62,264 nucleotides of DNA from Pimelobacter simplex (GCA_016803235.1 JADCLI010000035.1:1-62264); one strand, 5' to 3'. Counted from the first letter of the stretch, positions 17,627 through 26,125 are shown. The notes: generated by a model not told the origin, from the sequence alone. Translations and numbers: made by a program.

Positions 17627-17632
17627 AGCCTA
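17627..17632 (-). promoter_or_regulatory. -10 element of the sulfurtransferase gene (leaderless)
   Basis: TAGGCT on the minus strand, 6 nt before ATG 17620. Confidence 0.5.
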
Positions 17633-17700
17633 GGAGGCGATCACGCACCCCCTGTGGAGGAGGCTCCCACCGCTCCCACCGATCGGGCAGGCTCGCCCGC

Positions 17701-18147
17701 ATGATCCAGGACCCGGTCCCCACCCTGCTCGGGCGGGTGCTCCTGCGGGCGGTGCGCGACCACGCGGCCGCCGAGGGCCGCGGCCAGCTGCCGCCGACGC
17801 TGCACGTGGGCATCCCCGGTGCCGACGTCCGGGCCTTCGAGATCATGCCCGGCGAGCCGCTCGACCTCACGCTGCGCACCGAGGTCGTCGAGGCGATGTG
17901 CCGCGACCACCTGGCCCGCGACGTCGTCCCGCTCGTGTGGCTGACCCGCACCCCCGAGGGCCACGACGCCGAGGACCTCGCCTGGGCGGCTGCCGTCGGA
18001 TGCGCCGGGTCGGAGCTCGGCGTCCGGCTCGAGCTGGTCGTCATCACCCGTCGGTCGTGGCGCGACCCACGCTCGGGTGTGGGCCGCCGGTGGACCCGCT
18101 TGCGACGTCCCCCGTCCTCGGACCCTCACACCCAGGGCGTGTCCTAG
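17701..18147 (+). CDS. Hypothetical protein
   Basis: 148 residues, not recognised. The N-terminal 110 residues are a compact alpha/beta-like sequence with a hydrophobic core (LHVGIPGADVRAFEIMP, VVPLVWLTRT, LELVVITRRSW); the last 35 are basic and Pro-rich. A CAGGCT hexamer 7 nt before ATG 17701 may be a weak -10 box. It ends 4 bp into the convergent glutamate-cysteine ligase-like gene. No function is proposed. Confidence 0.6.
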   Translation: MIQDPVPTLLGRVLLRAVRDHAAAEGRGQLPPTLHVGIPGADVRAFEIMPGEPLDLTLRTEVVEAMCRDHLARDVVPLVWLTRTPEGHDAEDLAWAAAVGCAGSELGVRLELVVITRRSWRDPRSGVGRRWTRLRRPPSSDPHTQGVS

Positions 18148-19607
18148 GCCCAGGTGTGCACCGGCTCGTTGTCGTGCATCCGCTGCCGGTACTCGGCGAG
18201 CACCGCCCGCAGCGCGTCGTACCGGTCGGCGTCGTCGCGCTCCTGGACCCGGCGGGTGAACCAGTCGGAGGCGTTGGTGCCCGCCAGGCAGCGCTGCTCG
18301 ATGACGTCGAGGTAGCGGTGTGCCTCGGCGGACGGCACGCCCCAGGCCGCGAGTCCCTCGTGGGCCAGCGGCAGCAGCCGGCGCACCACCAGCTCGGTCG
18401 CCCGCACCCGACCCAGCTGCGGCCAGTACACCTCGGCGTCGATGCCGTGCCGTGCGGCGCTGTGGAAGTTCTCCTCGGCGGCGCTGAACGACATCTGCGA
18501 CCACAGCGGCCGGTCGTTGTCGGCGAGGGCGCGGACCAGGCCGAAGTAGAACGCCGCGTTGGCGACCGTGTCGACCACCGTCGGGCCGGCCGCGAGGATC
18601 CGGTTCTCGACCCGCAGGTGCGGCAGGCCGCCGGTGATGTCGTAGACGGGGCGGTTCCAGCGGTAGATCGTCCCGTTGTGCAACCGCAGCTCGGACAGGT
18701 TCGGCGTCCCGCCCGCCTCCAGGACGGTCAGCGGGTCCTCCTCGTCGATCACGGGCAGCAGCGGGGGGAAGTAGCGGACGTTCTCCTCGAACAGGTCGAA
18801 GACCGAGGTGATCCAGCGCTCGCCGAACCACACCCGAGGCCGCACGCCCTGCGCCTTCAGCTCCTCGCCGCGGGTGTCGGTGGCCTGCTCGAACAACGGG
18901 ATCCGGGTCTCGGACCACAGCTGCTTGCCCAGCAGGTACGGCGAGTTCGCCGCAACCGCGAGCTGGATGCCGGCGATCGCCTGCGACGCGTTCCAGTACG
19001 ACGCGAACTGGTCGGGGCTCACCTGCACGTGGAACTGGGTGCTGGTGCAGGCCGCCTCCGGCATGATCGTGTCGACGGTGGCGTGCAGCCGCTCCACCCC
19101 GCGGATGTCGATGAGGATGTCCTCACCGCGCGCCCGCAGGATCTGCTCGCTGAGCAGGCGGTAGCGCGGGTTGGCGCTGATCACGTCGGCCTGCAGGTGC
19201 TCCGGCGCGAGCGTCGGGAGGATCCCGATCATCACCAGGTGGGCCCCGAGCGGCGCCGCCCGCTCCTCGGCATGGTTGAGACTGGCTCGCAGCTGCTTCT
19301 CGTAGCCCTCCAGCCCGCCGCCGGAGAGCGGCCCCGGCGCCAGGTTGAGCTCGATGTTGAACTGGCCGAGCTCGGTCTGGAAGTCGGGGTCCTCGATCGC
19401 CTCCAGCACCTCGGCGTTGCGCAGTGCCGGGTCCCCCGCGGCGTCGACCAGGTTGAGCTCCACCTCGACGCCGGTCCACGGATCGTCGGTGTCGAAGGCC
19501 GACTCGCGCAGCATCCGCTCGAACACGTCGAGGCAGCGCCGGACCTTCTCCCGGTAACGGGTGCGGTCGGCGGGGGTGAACTCCTGGGCCGCGACATCGT
19601 CTCCCAT
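18144..19607 (-). CDS. Glutamate--cysteine ligase family protein (GCS2/YbdK type)
   Basis: 487 residues. GCS2-family carboxylate-amine ligase fold: VEVELNLVD near residue 47 and ELGQFNIELNLAP (about 79-91) match the glutamate- and metal-binding strands, and FHVQVSP and LRVENRILAAGP follow. Such proteins join glutamate and cysteine with ATP, the first step of thiol synthesis, or act as related ligases; actinobacteria using mycothiol may employ them in ergothioneine-type pathways. No egt genes are next to it, so the product is open. ATG 19607 is preceded by a leaderless TAAGGT. Confidence 0.82.
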   Translation of the reverse strand: MGDDVAAQEFTPADRTRYREKVRRCLDVFERMLRESAFDTDDPWTGVEVELNLVDAAGDPALRNAEVLEAIEDPDFQTELGQFNIELNLAPGPLSGGGLEGYEKQLRASLNHAEERAAPLGAHLVMIGILPTLAPEHLQADVISANPRYRLLSEQILRARGEDILIDIRGVERLHATVDTIMPEAACTSTQFHVQVSPDQFASYWNASQAIAGIQLAVAANSPYLLGKQLWSETRIPLFEQATDTRGEELKAQGVRPRVWFGERWITSVFDLFEENVRYFPPLLPVIDEEDPLTVLEAGGTPNLSELRLHNGTIYRWNRPVYDITGGLPHLRVENRILAAGPTVVDTVANAAFYFGLVRALADNDRPLWSQMSFSAAEENFHSAARHGIDAEVYWPQLGRVRATELVVRRLLPLAHEGLAAWGVPSAEAHRYLDVIEQRCLAGTNASDWFTRRVQERDDADRYDALRAVLAEYRQRMHDNEPVHTWA

Positions 19608-19613
19608 GCATCG

Positions 19614-19619
19614 ACCTTA
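19614..19619 (-). promoter_or_regulatory. -10 element of the glutamate-cysteine ligase-like gene (leaderless)
   Basis: TAAGGT on the minus strand, 6 nt before ATG 19607. Confidence 0.5.
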
Positions 19620-19625
19620 GAGAAC

Positions 19626-20633
19626 TCACCCCACGTCCGGGAGCCCCCTGTCCCACGCGAACCCTCCTTCCCAGGTCTGCGGCGGCACGGCGCCCTGGAG
19701 GATCGTGGCCAGCTGCTCGGCCATCCGGTAGCCCGGCTCGGCGCGGGTGCACCGGTCCACGGCGACCCAGGCGAGGGCACCGTCACCGGCCTGCCAGGCC
19801 GCCCAGCCGAGGAGCGCGGCCGGCGCTGCGACCAGCGCCTCGGGGGCCCGGCGCACCACGTCCGCCCACAGCCGCACGTGGGCCTCGGCGGTGCGGTGGG
19901 TGATGAGGGACCAGGCCGCGTCGCGGACCCGGCCGGCCTGCATCACCCAGACCAGGCGGGCCAGGTCGGCCTCGTCCGGCAGCGTCGCGTCGGCGAGGAG
20001 GTCGTGGACGGCGTGGTGCACCCACTCGCCGGCGTCGCGGATCGCCCGCCCGCTCGTCGGCACGCCGGCGTCGGCGTAGCGGCCGGCGAGGAGCGCCGCG
20101 GTCACGGCGCCCACCGCCGCCGGATCGGCGTCGAGAGAGCTGGCGAGGTCGGCGCGCGAGCGGTGCGCCAGGCGCCCGGACAGCAGCGCCTCGAGCACGA
20201 ACGGGTGGTCCCTGACGTCGTAGGGACATCGTCGGCGACGCCCGGCCGGGTCGTCGAGGTCGCGGTAGTGGGCCTGCTCGACGTGCAACGCCGCGATCAC
20301 GACCAGGCCCGAGCGCCGGCAGGCTCGCCGCAGCGCCCGGTGCACCGGCTCGACCTCGGCCGGGTCGTCGGCGTAGAGGAGCAGCACCACGTGGCTGGCC
20401 CCGAGCCGCACGGCGGGCTCGAGCAGCACCGTGGCGAGCTCGCGCCGGCCCGACGGGGTCCGGGCGGCGGCCGGTGGCAGGTCGACGCGGGCATGGAAGG
20501 GGTGCTGGGCGCCGAACGTCATCAGCACGACGGACTGCTCGGGCCAGAAGCCGAGCAGGACCGGCGCGGCGGCGAGCAGGTCCGCGGGTCGACGGACGGT
20601 CAGGGCGGTCGTGGGGCGAGGGGTCGCGGTCAT
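19626..20633 (-). CDS. DUF4192 domain protein
   Basis: 335 residues, DUF4192 family of actinobacteria. The family's opening RRPADLLAAAPVLLGFWPEQ is present (about 14-33), followed by SVVLMTFG and a mostly helical C-terminal half ending in conserved repeats around LLGWAAWQAGDGALAWVAVD. Upstream of the ligase-like gene by 18 bp on the same strand and divergent from dinB. Function unknown. Confidence 0.85.
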   Translation of the reverse strand: MTATPRPTTALTVRRPADLLAAAPVLLGFWPEQSVVLMTFGAQHPFHARVDLPPAAARTPSGRRELATVLLEPAVRLGASHVVLLLYADDPAEVEPVHRALRRACRRSGLVVIAALHVEQAHYRDLDDPAGRRRRCPYDVRDHPFVLEALLSGRLAHRSRADLASSLDADPAAVGAVTAALLAGRYADAGVPTSGRAIRDAGEWVHHAVHDLLADATLPDEADLARLVWVMQAGRVRDAAWSLITHRTAEAHVRLWADVVRRAPEALVAAPAALLGWAAWQAGDGALAWVAVDRCTRAEPGYRMAEQLATILQGAVPPQTWEGGFAWDRGLPDVG

Positions 20634-20700
20634 GACGTCGACGGTGGCCGGGAGGTCCGACGTGGCGGTGCAGCCGCGGGCGGCCCTGGGGACGACGCCC

Positions 20701-20709
20701 TGTGGACAA
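20701..20709. promoter_or_regulatory. Perfect DnaA-box sequence upstream of dinB
   Basis: The minus strand reads TTGTCCACA, the consensus DnaA-binding box of high-GC actinobacteria. It stands alone, 61 bp before the dinB ATG, so it is not an origin; it could let DnaA touch dinB expression, or be chance. Confidence 0.35.
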
Positions 20710-20754
20710 CCCGCCTGGGGAGAGCCCAGGGCACGGATTGTCGTCCGTGAGCAC

Positions 20755-20760
20755 TAACGT
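20755..20760 (+). promoter_or_regulatory. Putative -10 element of dinB
   Basis: TAACGT, 10 nt before ATG 20771, giving a leader of only a few nucleotides and favouring that ATG over an in-frame GTG at 20747. No actinobacterial LexA palindrome (GAAC N4 GTTC) is seen in 20634-20770. Confidence 0.4.
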
Positions 20761-20770
20761 GACCTCAGTC

Positions 20771-22171
20771 ATGCGCGCCCACGCCTCGATCCTCCACCTG
20801 GACCTCGACGCGTTCTTCGCGGCCGTGGAGCAGCGCGACAAGCCGTCCCTGCGCGGCAAGCCGGTGGTCGTCGGCGGGACCGGCGGACGCGGGGTGGTGT
20901 CGACGGCGTCCTACGAGGCCCGCCGGTACGGCGTCCGGTCGGCCATGTCCACCCGCGAGGCGCGCGCCCGGTGCCCGCACGCGGCGTACCTCTCCGGCCG
21001 GTTCGAGGCCTACCGCTCCACCAGCGCTGCGGTGATGGCGGTGCTGCGCGCCTGCTCGCCGCTGGTCGAGCCCCTGTCGCTCGACGAGGCCTTCGTCGAC
21101 CTCGCGGAGGCCGGACTCCCCGACCTCGAGGTCCCGACGGTGACCGCCCTCGCCGAGGACCTGCGGTCACGGGTCCGCGAGGTGACCGGCGGCCTGACGG
21201 CCTCGGTCGGCATCGCGTCGTCGAAGTTCCTCGCCAAGATCGCCAGCGACCTGCGCAAGCCGGACGGCCTGGTGGTCATCGAGCCGGGCACCGAGCTCGA
21301 GCTGCTGCGCCCGCTCCACGTCTCGGTGATTCCGGGCGTGGGCCCCGCGACGGTCGAGCGGCTGCGCCGCGCCGGCGTGCACACCGTCGCCGAGCTGGAG
21401 CGGGTCGGCCAGGACGAGCTGGTCCGGCTGGTCGGCAAGGCCCAGGGCCAGGCCCTGTTCCACCTCGCGCGGGCCGAGGACGACCGGGCGGTCGTACCCG
21501 ACCGCGAGACCAAGTCGGTCAGCGTCGAGGGCACCTACGAGACCGACCTCACCGACCGCCAGCAGATGAGCGCGATCGTCACCCGCCAGGCCGGCGAGGT
21601 CGCCAAGCGGCTCAAGAAGAGCGGCCTGTCGGGCCGCACGGTCACGATCAAGGTGCGGCTCTACGACTTCACCACGCTGAGCCGGTCCTCGACGCTCCCC
21701 GCCCCGACCGACGACCCCGCGACCGTCGCACGACTGGCCCGGACCCTGCTCGAGGACCTCGACACCTCCGGCGGCGTACGCCTGCTCGGGGTCGGGGTCT
21801 CCGGCCTCGCCGACTGGATCCAGGAGGACCTCTTCGCGGCGGCGAGCGACGAGGCGGGCGACGAGGCGGGCGACGGCGCACCCGACGGCGCACCCGACGA
21901 GACCCCGACCGAGCAGCCGGAGCCCGACCAGGCCGGCGCCCGCTGGCGCGACGCCGGCCCGCAGAGCTGGGCCCCGGGCATCGACGTGGTGCACGCCGAG
22001 CACGGGCGCGGCTGGGTCTGGGGCTCCGGGAAGGGGGTGGTGACGGTGCGCTTCGAGACCGCCGAGACGCCGCCCGGCCCTGTCCGCTCCTTCCGTGCCG
22101 ACGACCCCGACCTGACCCGGTGGCGCCCGCCGGCGGACGCGCCGGAGGGGCAGCAACCGGCGGAGCAGTAG
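20771..22171 (+). CDS. dinB: DNA polymerase IV (Y family)
   Basis: 466 residues, translesion polymerase. Palm motifs HLDLDAFFAAVEQRD (first catalytic Asp) and SLDEAFVDL (Asp-Glu pair), then ASVGIASSKFLAKIASD, a helix-hairpin-helix region (VIPGVGPATVERLRRAG) and the little-finger domain to about 355. An extra C-terminal part follows: an acidic linker encoded by two 12-bp tandem duplications (21848-21895) and a small conserved beta domain (DVVHAEHGRGWVWGSG) common in actinobacterial homologues. No canonical clamp-binding motif was picked out with certainty. The next gene starts 10 bp downstream with its own promoter. Confidence 0.93.
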   Translation: MRAHASILHLDLDAFFAAVEQRDKPSLRGKPVVVGGTGGRGVVSTASYEARRYGVRSAMSTREARARCPHAAYLSGRFEAYRSTSAAVMAVLRACSPLVEPLSLDEAFVDLAEAGLPDLEVPTVTALAEDLRSRVREVTGGLTASVGIASSKFLAKIASDLRKPDGLVVIEPGTELELLRPLHVSVIPGVGPATVERLRRAGVHTVAELERVGQDELVRLVGKAQGQALFHLARAEDDRAVVPDRETKSVSVEGTYETDLTDRQQMSAIVTRQAGEVAKRLKKSGLSGRTVTIKVRLYDFTTLSRSSTLPAPTDDPATVARLARTLLEDLDTSGGVRLLGVGVSGLADWIQEDLFAAASDEAGDEAGDGAPDGAPDETPTEQPEPDQAGARWRDAGPQSWAPGIDVVHAEHGRGWVWGSGKGVVTVRFETAETPPGPVRSFRADDPDLTRWRPPADAPEGQQPAEQ

Positions 22172-22174
22172 CGT
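22169..22174 (+). promoter_or_regulatory. -10 element of the S9 peptidase gene (leaderless)
   Basis: TAGCGT spanning the dinB stop codon, 7 nt before ATG 22182. Confidence 0.5.
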
Positions 22175-22181
22175 TCCGGGC

Positions 22182-24335
22182 ATGCCCGTCCCGCCGAGCG
22201 CACCGCGCCACCCGGTCACCACGACGAACCACGGCCACACCCGCACCGACGAGTACGAGTGGCTGCGCGACAAGGAGGACCCGGCGGTCATCGCGCACCT
22301 CGAGGCCGAGAACGCCTACACGCAGGAGCGCACCGCCCACCTCGCCGACCTGCGCGGCCGGATCTTCGACGAGATCAAGGCCCGCACCCTCGAGACCGAC
22401 CTGTCCGTCCCGACCCGGGTGCGCGGGTTCTGGTACTACGGGCGCTCCTTCGAGGGCCGCCAGTACGGCGCCAGCTGCCGCGTCCCCGTGAGCGACCCGG
22501 ACGACTGGACTCCCCCGCAGCCCGCCGCGGACGCCAGCCCCGACCAGCCGGCGCTGCCCGGCGAGGAGGTGCTGCTCGACCTCGACGCGCTCGCGGAGGG
22601 CCACGACTTCTTCAGCCTCGGCGGCTCCTCGGTCAGCCCCGACGACCGGCTCCTGGCGTACGCCGTCGACGTGGTCGGCGACGAGCGCTACACCGTCCGC
22701 GTCCTCGACCTGGCCACCCGCGAGCTGCACGACGACGTCCTCACCGACGTGCTCGGCGGGGTCACCTGGGGCGGCTCGGCGGACCACTTCTACTACACGA
22801 CCGTCGACGAGGCCTGGCGACCGGACAAGGTCTGGCGGCACCGTCTCGGCACCGCCCAGGCCGACGACGAGCTGGTCTTCCACGAGCCGGACGGCCGCTA
22901 CTTCGTCGGCGTCGGCCGCACCCGCAGCCGCCGCTACGTGATGATCGCGGCCAGCTCGAAGACGACCTCGGAGTTCCACGTCCTCGACGCGGCCGACCCG
23001 CAGGCGCGGCCGGTCCGCTTCGCCGAGCGCACCGACGGCGTGGAGTACTCCCTCGAGCACGCGGTCGTCGGCGGCCAGGACCGGTTCCTGGTGCTGCACA
23101 ACGCGACCGGCCCCGAGTTCGAGCTGGGCCACGCGCCCGCCGTGCCGACGCCTCCGCAGGAGTGGCAGCCACTGCTCCGCCACGACCTCGCGGTCCGCCT
23201 CGAGGACGTCGACGCCTTCGAGGGCCACCTCGTGGTCCAGCAGCGCAGCGGCGGCAGCAGCCAGGTCCGCATCCTCGACCTCGGCGACGACCCCGAGCGC
23301 CCCGTCACCGGGGACCGCATCGTCGAGTTCCCCGGCGAGCTGGCCACCGTCGGCGCGGGCAGCAACCCCGCCTTCGAGCAGCCGACCATCCGTGTCGGGA
23401 TGACCAGCCTGGCCCGCCCCTCGGCCGTCTACGACCACGACCTGCGCACCGGCGACCTGGTACTGCGCAAGCAGGCACCTGTCCTCGGCGGCTACGACCC
23501 CGACGACTACGAGGAGCACCGGCTGTGGGCGACCTCGGTCGACGGCGTGCAGGTGCCGGTCTCGCTGGTGGTCCGCAAGGGCGTGCGCGGCCCCGACGGC
23601 ACCGACCGGGTCCCCGTCCACCTCTACGGGTACGGCGCCTACGAGGCCTCGATCGACCCGTACTTCGCGGTCAGCCGGCTCTCCCTGCTCGACCGGGGCG
23701 CGGCGTTCGCGATCGCCCACGTGCGCGGCGGCGGCGAGATGGGCCGGCACTGGTACGACGACGGCAAGCTCGAGCACAAGCAGCACACGTTCGACGACTT
23801 CATCGCGGTGGCCCGCCACCTCGTCGAAGCCGGCTGGACGACGGCGGACCGGATCGTCGCCGAGGGTGCCAGCGCCGGCGGCCTGCTCATCGGCGCGGTC
23901 GCCAACCAGGCGCCCGAGGCGTTCGGTGGGTTCGTGGCGGGCGTCCCCTTCGTGGACACGCTGACCACCATGCTCGACGCGACACTGCCGCTCACCGTCC
24001 CGGAGTACGACGAGTGGGGCAACCCGGGCGACGACCCGGTCGCCTACGAGCGGATCGCCGGCTACGCGCCGTACGAGAACGTCGCCGACCTGCCCTACCC
24101 GCCGATCCTGGCCGAGACCTCCCTCAACGACACCCGGGTGCTCTACGTCGAGCCGGCGAAGTGGGTGGCGCGGCTGCGTGAGCGGGCGCCGCACGCCGAG
24201 GTGCTGCTGCGCACCGAGATGGCTGCCGGGCACGGTGGGGTGTCGGGACGCTACCGCGCGTGGGAGGACCGGGCGTTCTCGCTCGCCTGGATCCTCGACC
24301 GCCTCGGCCTGGCCGACGCCGAGCCTCGTTCCTGA
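22182..24335 (+). CDS. ptrB: S9 family serine oligopeptidase (oligopeptidase B-like)
   Basis: 717 residues, the normal length. N-terminal beta-propeller (about 75-430) gates a C-terminal alpha/beta-hydrolase. Catalytic triad by motif: Ser564 in GASAGG, Asp650 in LNDTRV, His684 in GHGG. VRGGGEMGRHWYDDGK is typical of oligopeptidase B. No signal peptide, so cytosolic; it cleaves short peptides, in oligopeptidase B after basic residues. An adjacent acidic motif around TVPEYDEWGNP fits that preference. Confidence 0.92.
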   Translation: MPVPPSAPRHPVTTTNHGHTRTDEYEWLRDKEDPAVIAHLEAENAYTQERTAHLADLRGRIFDEIKARTLETDLSVPTRVRGFWYYGRSFEGRQYGASCRVPVSDPDDWTPPQPAADASPDQPALPGEEVLLDLDALAEGHDFFSLGGSSVSPDDRLLAYAVDVVGDERYTVRVLDLATRELHDDVLTDVLGGVTWGGSADHFYYTTVDEAWRPDKVWRHRLGTAQADDELVFHEPDGRYFVGVGRTRSRRYVMIAASSKTTSEFHVLDAADPQARPVRFAERTDGVEYSLEHAVVGGQDRFLVLHNATGPEFELGHAPAVPTPPQEWQPLLRHDLAVRLEDVDAFEGHLVVQQRSGGSSQVRILDLGDDPERPVTGDRIVEFPGELATVGAGSNPAFEQPTIRVGMTSLARPSAVYDHDLRTGDLVLRKQAPVLGGYDPDDYEEHRLWATSVDGVQVPVSLVVRKGVRGPDGTDRVPVHLYGYGAYEASIDPYFAVSRLSLLDRGAAFAIAHVRGGGEMGRHWYDDGKLEHKQHTFDDFIAVARHLVEAGWTTADRIVAEGASAGGLLIGAVANQAPEAFGGFVAGVPFVDTLTTMLDATLPLTVPEYDEWGNPGDDPVAYERIAGYAPYENVADLPYPPILAETSLNDTRVLYVEPAKWVARLRERAPHAEVLLRTEMAAGHGGVSGRYRAWEDRAFSLAWILDRLGLADAEPRS

Positions 24336-24439
24336 GCGCGTTCCGGGCGAAGTTGAGAACTCCCTGAGATTCGGCTCCGGGCGCAACTTCCGGGGATCGC
24401 CGAGCGTCAAAGCCGGTGAGAGCAACACCGAAGGTTCCG

Positions 24440-24466
24440 GGGAATCCCGGGTACCGCGCCGGTGTT
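24440..24466 (+). promoter_or_regulatory. SigR/SigH-type ECF promoter of sigB
   Basis: GGGAAT at 24440-24445 and GTT at 24464-24466 are separated by exactly 18 bp, the consensus of the thiol-oxidative-stress sigma factors SigR (Streptomyces) and SigH (Mycobacterium). The predicted start, about 6-7 nt after GTT, leaves a leader of roughly 45 nt before sigB. Confidence 0.7.
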
Positions 24467-24518
24467 GGGAACCACAGGTGCGGATGGGCTCCAGCCGCAC
24501 GGGGCAAGGAGGGACGCC

Positions 24519-25481
24519 ATGGCAGCGACGATGACGAGGACGCGCAACACCGGACGCGAGATCGAGGGACGCGACAGCGTCGGCCTGTACCTCGATGAGA
24601 TCGCGCGCACCCCCCTGCTCGACGCGGCACGGGAGGTCGAGCTCGCCAAGGCGATCGAGGCTGGACTGTACGCCGAGCACCTCCTCGCCGAGGGCCGGAT
24701 CGGCCGTCGCAAGGGCGGCGCCCCCAAGCAGGCCACCGAGGCGGAGCTGGAGTGGATCGCCGAGGAGGGCCGCAAGGCCGTCACGGAGTTCATCAACGCC
24801 AACCTGCGCCTCGTGGTGTCCATCGCCCGCAAGTACGGCCGGGCCCAGATGCCGATGCTCGACCTGATCCAGGAGGGCAACACCGGCCTGATCCGCGCGG
24901 TCGAGAAGTTCGACTACGCCAAGGGCTACAAGTTCTCCACCTACGCCACCTGGTGGGTCCGCCAGGCCATCACCCGCGGCATCGCGCAGCAGGCCCGCGT
25001 GGTCCGCCTGCCCGTCCACGTGGTCGAGGAGCTCAACCAGGTCGGCGGCGCACGCCGTACCCTCGAGCGCCAGCTGGGCCGCGACCCGGAGCCCGCCGAG
25101 ATCGCCGCCGAGCTCGGCCTGGAGGTCGACCGGGTCCTCGACCTGATGGCGTGGGGTCGCGAGCACGTCAGCCTCGACACCCCCGTCGACGAGGACGGTG
25201 ACACCTCGTTGGGTGACCTGATGGCCCAGGAGACCGCCCCCGGTCCCGACCTGACGGTGCTCGACGTCGAGGCCCGCGAGCGGCTCAACACCCTGGTCGA
25301 CCAGCTCGACGCGCGGGCGGCCGACATCATCCGCGAGCGCTACGGCCTGGTCGACGGGCGCCAGCACAAGCTCGCCGACATCGGCGTCAAGCACGGCATC
25401 TCCGCCGAGCGGGTGCGCCAGCTCGAGCGCGAGGCGTTGCAGAAGCTGCGCCGCCTCGGCGACCCGGACATGGCCGCCTGA
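24519..25481 (+). CDS. sigB: RNA polymerase sigma factor, SigB-like (group 2)
   Basis: 320 residues. Region 1.2 (DSVGLYLDEIARTPLL), region 2 (NLRLVVSIARKYGRAQMPML, DLIQEGNTGLIRAVEKFDY, FSTYATWWVRQAITRGI), region 3 and region 4 with helix-turn-helix (LADIGVKHGISAERVRQLER) are complete. The group 1 N-terminal extension of SigA is missing, so it is a group 2 stress/stationary sigma factor as in mycobacterial SigB. ATG 24519 is decided by the ribosome site AAGGAGGG; longer in-frame starts lie inside the promoter. Expression is likely fed by an ECF sigma factor. Confidence 0.93.
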   Translation: MAATMTRTRNTGREIEGRDSVGLYLDEIARTPLLDAAREVELAKAIEAGLYAEHLLAEGRIGRRKGGAPKQATEAELEWIAEEGRKAVTEFINANLRLVVSIARKYGRAQMPMLDLIQEGNTGLIRAVEKFDYAKGYKFSTYATWWVRQAITRGIAQQARVVRLPVHVVEELNQVGGARRTLERQLGRDPEPAEIAAELGLEVDRVLDLMAWGREHVSLDTPVDEDGDTSLGDLMAQETAPGPDLTVLDVEARERLNTLVDQLDARAADIIRERYGLVDGRQHKLADIGVKHGISAERVRQLEREALQKLRRLGDPDMAA

Positions 25482-25512
25482 CCTGGCTGACCCCGGCTGA
25501 CCCCGGCTGGGA

Positions 25513-26103
25513 TCAGGCGCGATCCCTCAGCTCCGCGAAGACCTCCGTCACCTTGCGACGGAGGTCTTCGTGCGTCCCGGTGTTCTCGATCAGGTACGTC
25601 GCCACCGCACGGCGCTGCTCGCGGGTCGCCTGGGCGGCGATCCGGGCGCGGCCGTCCTCCTCGGTCCAACCCCGGTCCCGCACCATCCGGTCGACCTGCA
25701 CCTCCTCGGGCGCGTCGACGACGATCACGGCGTCGAACTCCGCCGCGCGCCCCGACTCGACCAGCAGCGGGATGTCGTGGACGACGATCGCGTCGGCGGG
25801 CGCAGCGGTCTCGAGCTCGGCGTAGCGCTCGAACACGAGCGGGTGCACGATGCCCTCGAGCCGGCGCCGCGCGGCCTCGTCGGCGAAGACCAGGGCGCCC
25901 ATCCTCGGCCGGTCCAGGTCGCCCTCGGGGGTCAGCATCTCGGGCCCGAACGCCTCGACGACGGCCGCGAGCCCGGGGGTCCCCTGGGCGACGACCTCCC
26001 GCGCGATCTGGTCGGCGTCGATGACGACCGCCCCCAGCTCCCGAAGGATCGACGAGACAGTGCTCTTCCCCGAGGCGATCCCCCCGGTCAGTCCGACGCG
26101 CAC
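25513..26103 (-). CDS. coaE: Dephospho-CoA kinase
   Basis: 196 residues, last step of coenzyme A synthesis (ATP-dependent phosphorylation of the 3'-OH). P-loop [12 protein letters not shown] at the N terminus, [12 protein letters not shown] (substrate Asp), HPLVFERY and [10 protein letters not shown] all match CoaE. GTG 26103 has a leaderless TAGGGT 6 nt upstream. The last codons contain a perfect 13-bp inverted repeat (25537-25569). In many actinobacteria coaE follows rpsA directly; here rpsA is 19.4 kb upstream in the same orientation. Confidence 0.95.
   Translation of the reverse strand: MRVGLTGGIASGKSTVSSILRELGAVVIDADQIAREVVAQGTPGLAAVVEAFGPEMLTPEGDLDRPRMGALVFADEAARRRLEGIVHPLVFERYAELETAAPADAIVVHDIPLLVESGRAAEFDAVIVVDAPEEVQVDRMVRDRGWTEEDGRARIAAQATREQRRAVATYLIENTGTHEDLRRKVTEVFAELRDRA
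25537..25569. terminator. Perfect hairpin inside the 3' end of coaE
   Basis: Arms of 13 bp (GAAGACCTCCGTC) with a 7-nt loop lie within the last 20 codons of coaE, upstream of its stop. It could act as terminator for sigB readthrough from the left, or protect the coaE 3' end. A 10-bp unit (CTGACCCCGG) repeated 2.5 times lies just outside (25486-25510). Confidence 0.5.
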
Positions 26104-26109
26104 ACGCGG

Positions 26110-26119
26110 ACCCTACTGT
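26110..26119. promoter_or_regulatory. Overlapping divergent -10 elements of coaE and the adenylate-forming ligase
   Basis: Minus-strand TAGGGT (26110-26115) is 6 nt before coaE GTG 26103, and plus-strand TACTGT (26114-26119) is 6 nt before the ligase GTG 26126. The two hexamers share the same TA step, so only one polymerase can open this site at a time. Confidence 0.6.
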
Positions 26120-26125
26120 GACCCC

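Noticed and set aside
20701..20709. Replication origin
   Set aside because: A single DnaA box without an AT-rich unwinding element, dnaA or dnaN.
17898..20750. 950-codon plus-strand open frame over the ligase-like and DUF4192 genes
   Set aside because: Antisense shadow of two recognised families; repetitive Arg/Gly/Val/Glu sequence and no ribosome site.
21669..25394. 1241-codon minus-strand open frame over dinB, S9 peptidase and sigB
   Set aside because: Shadow of three genes with clear motifs on the plus strand.
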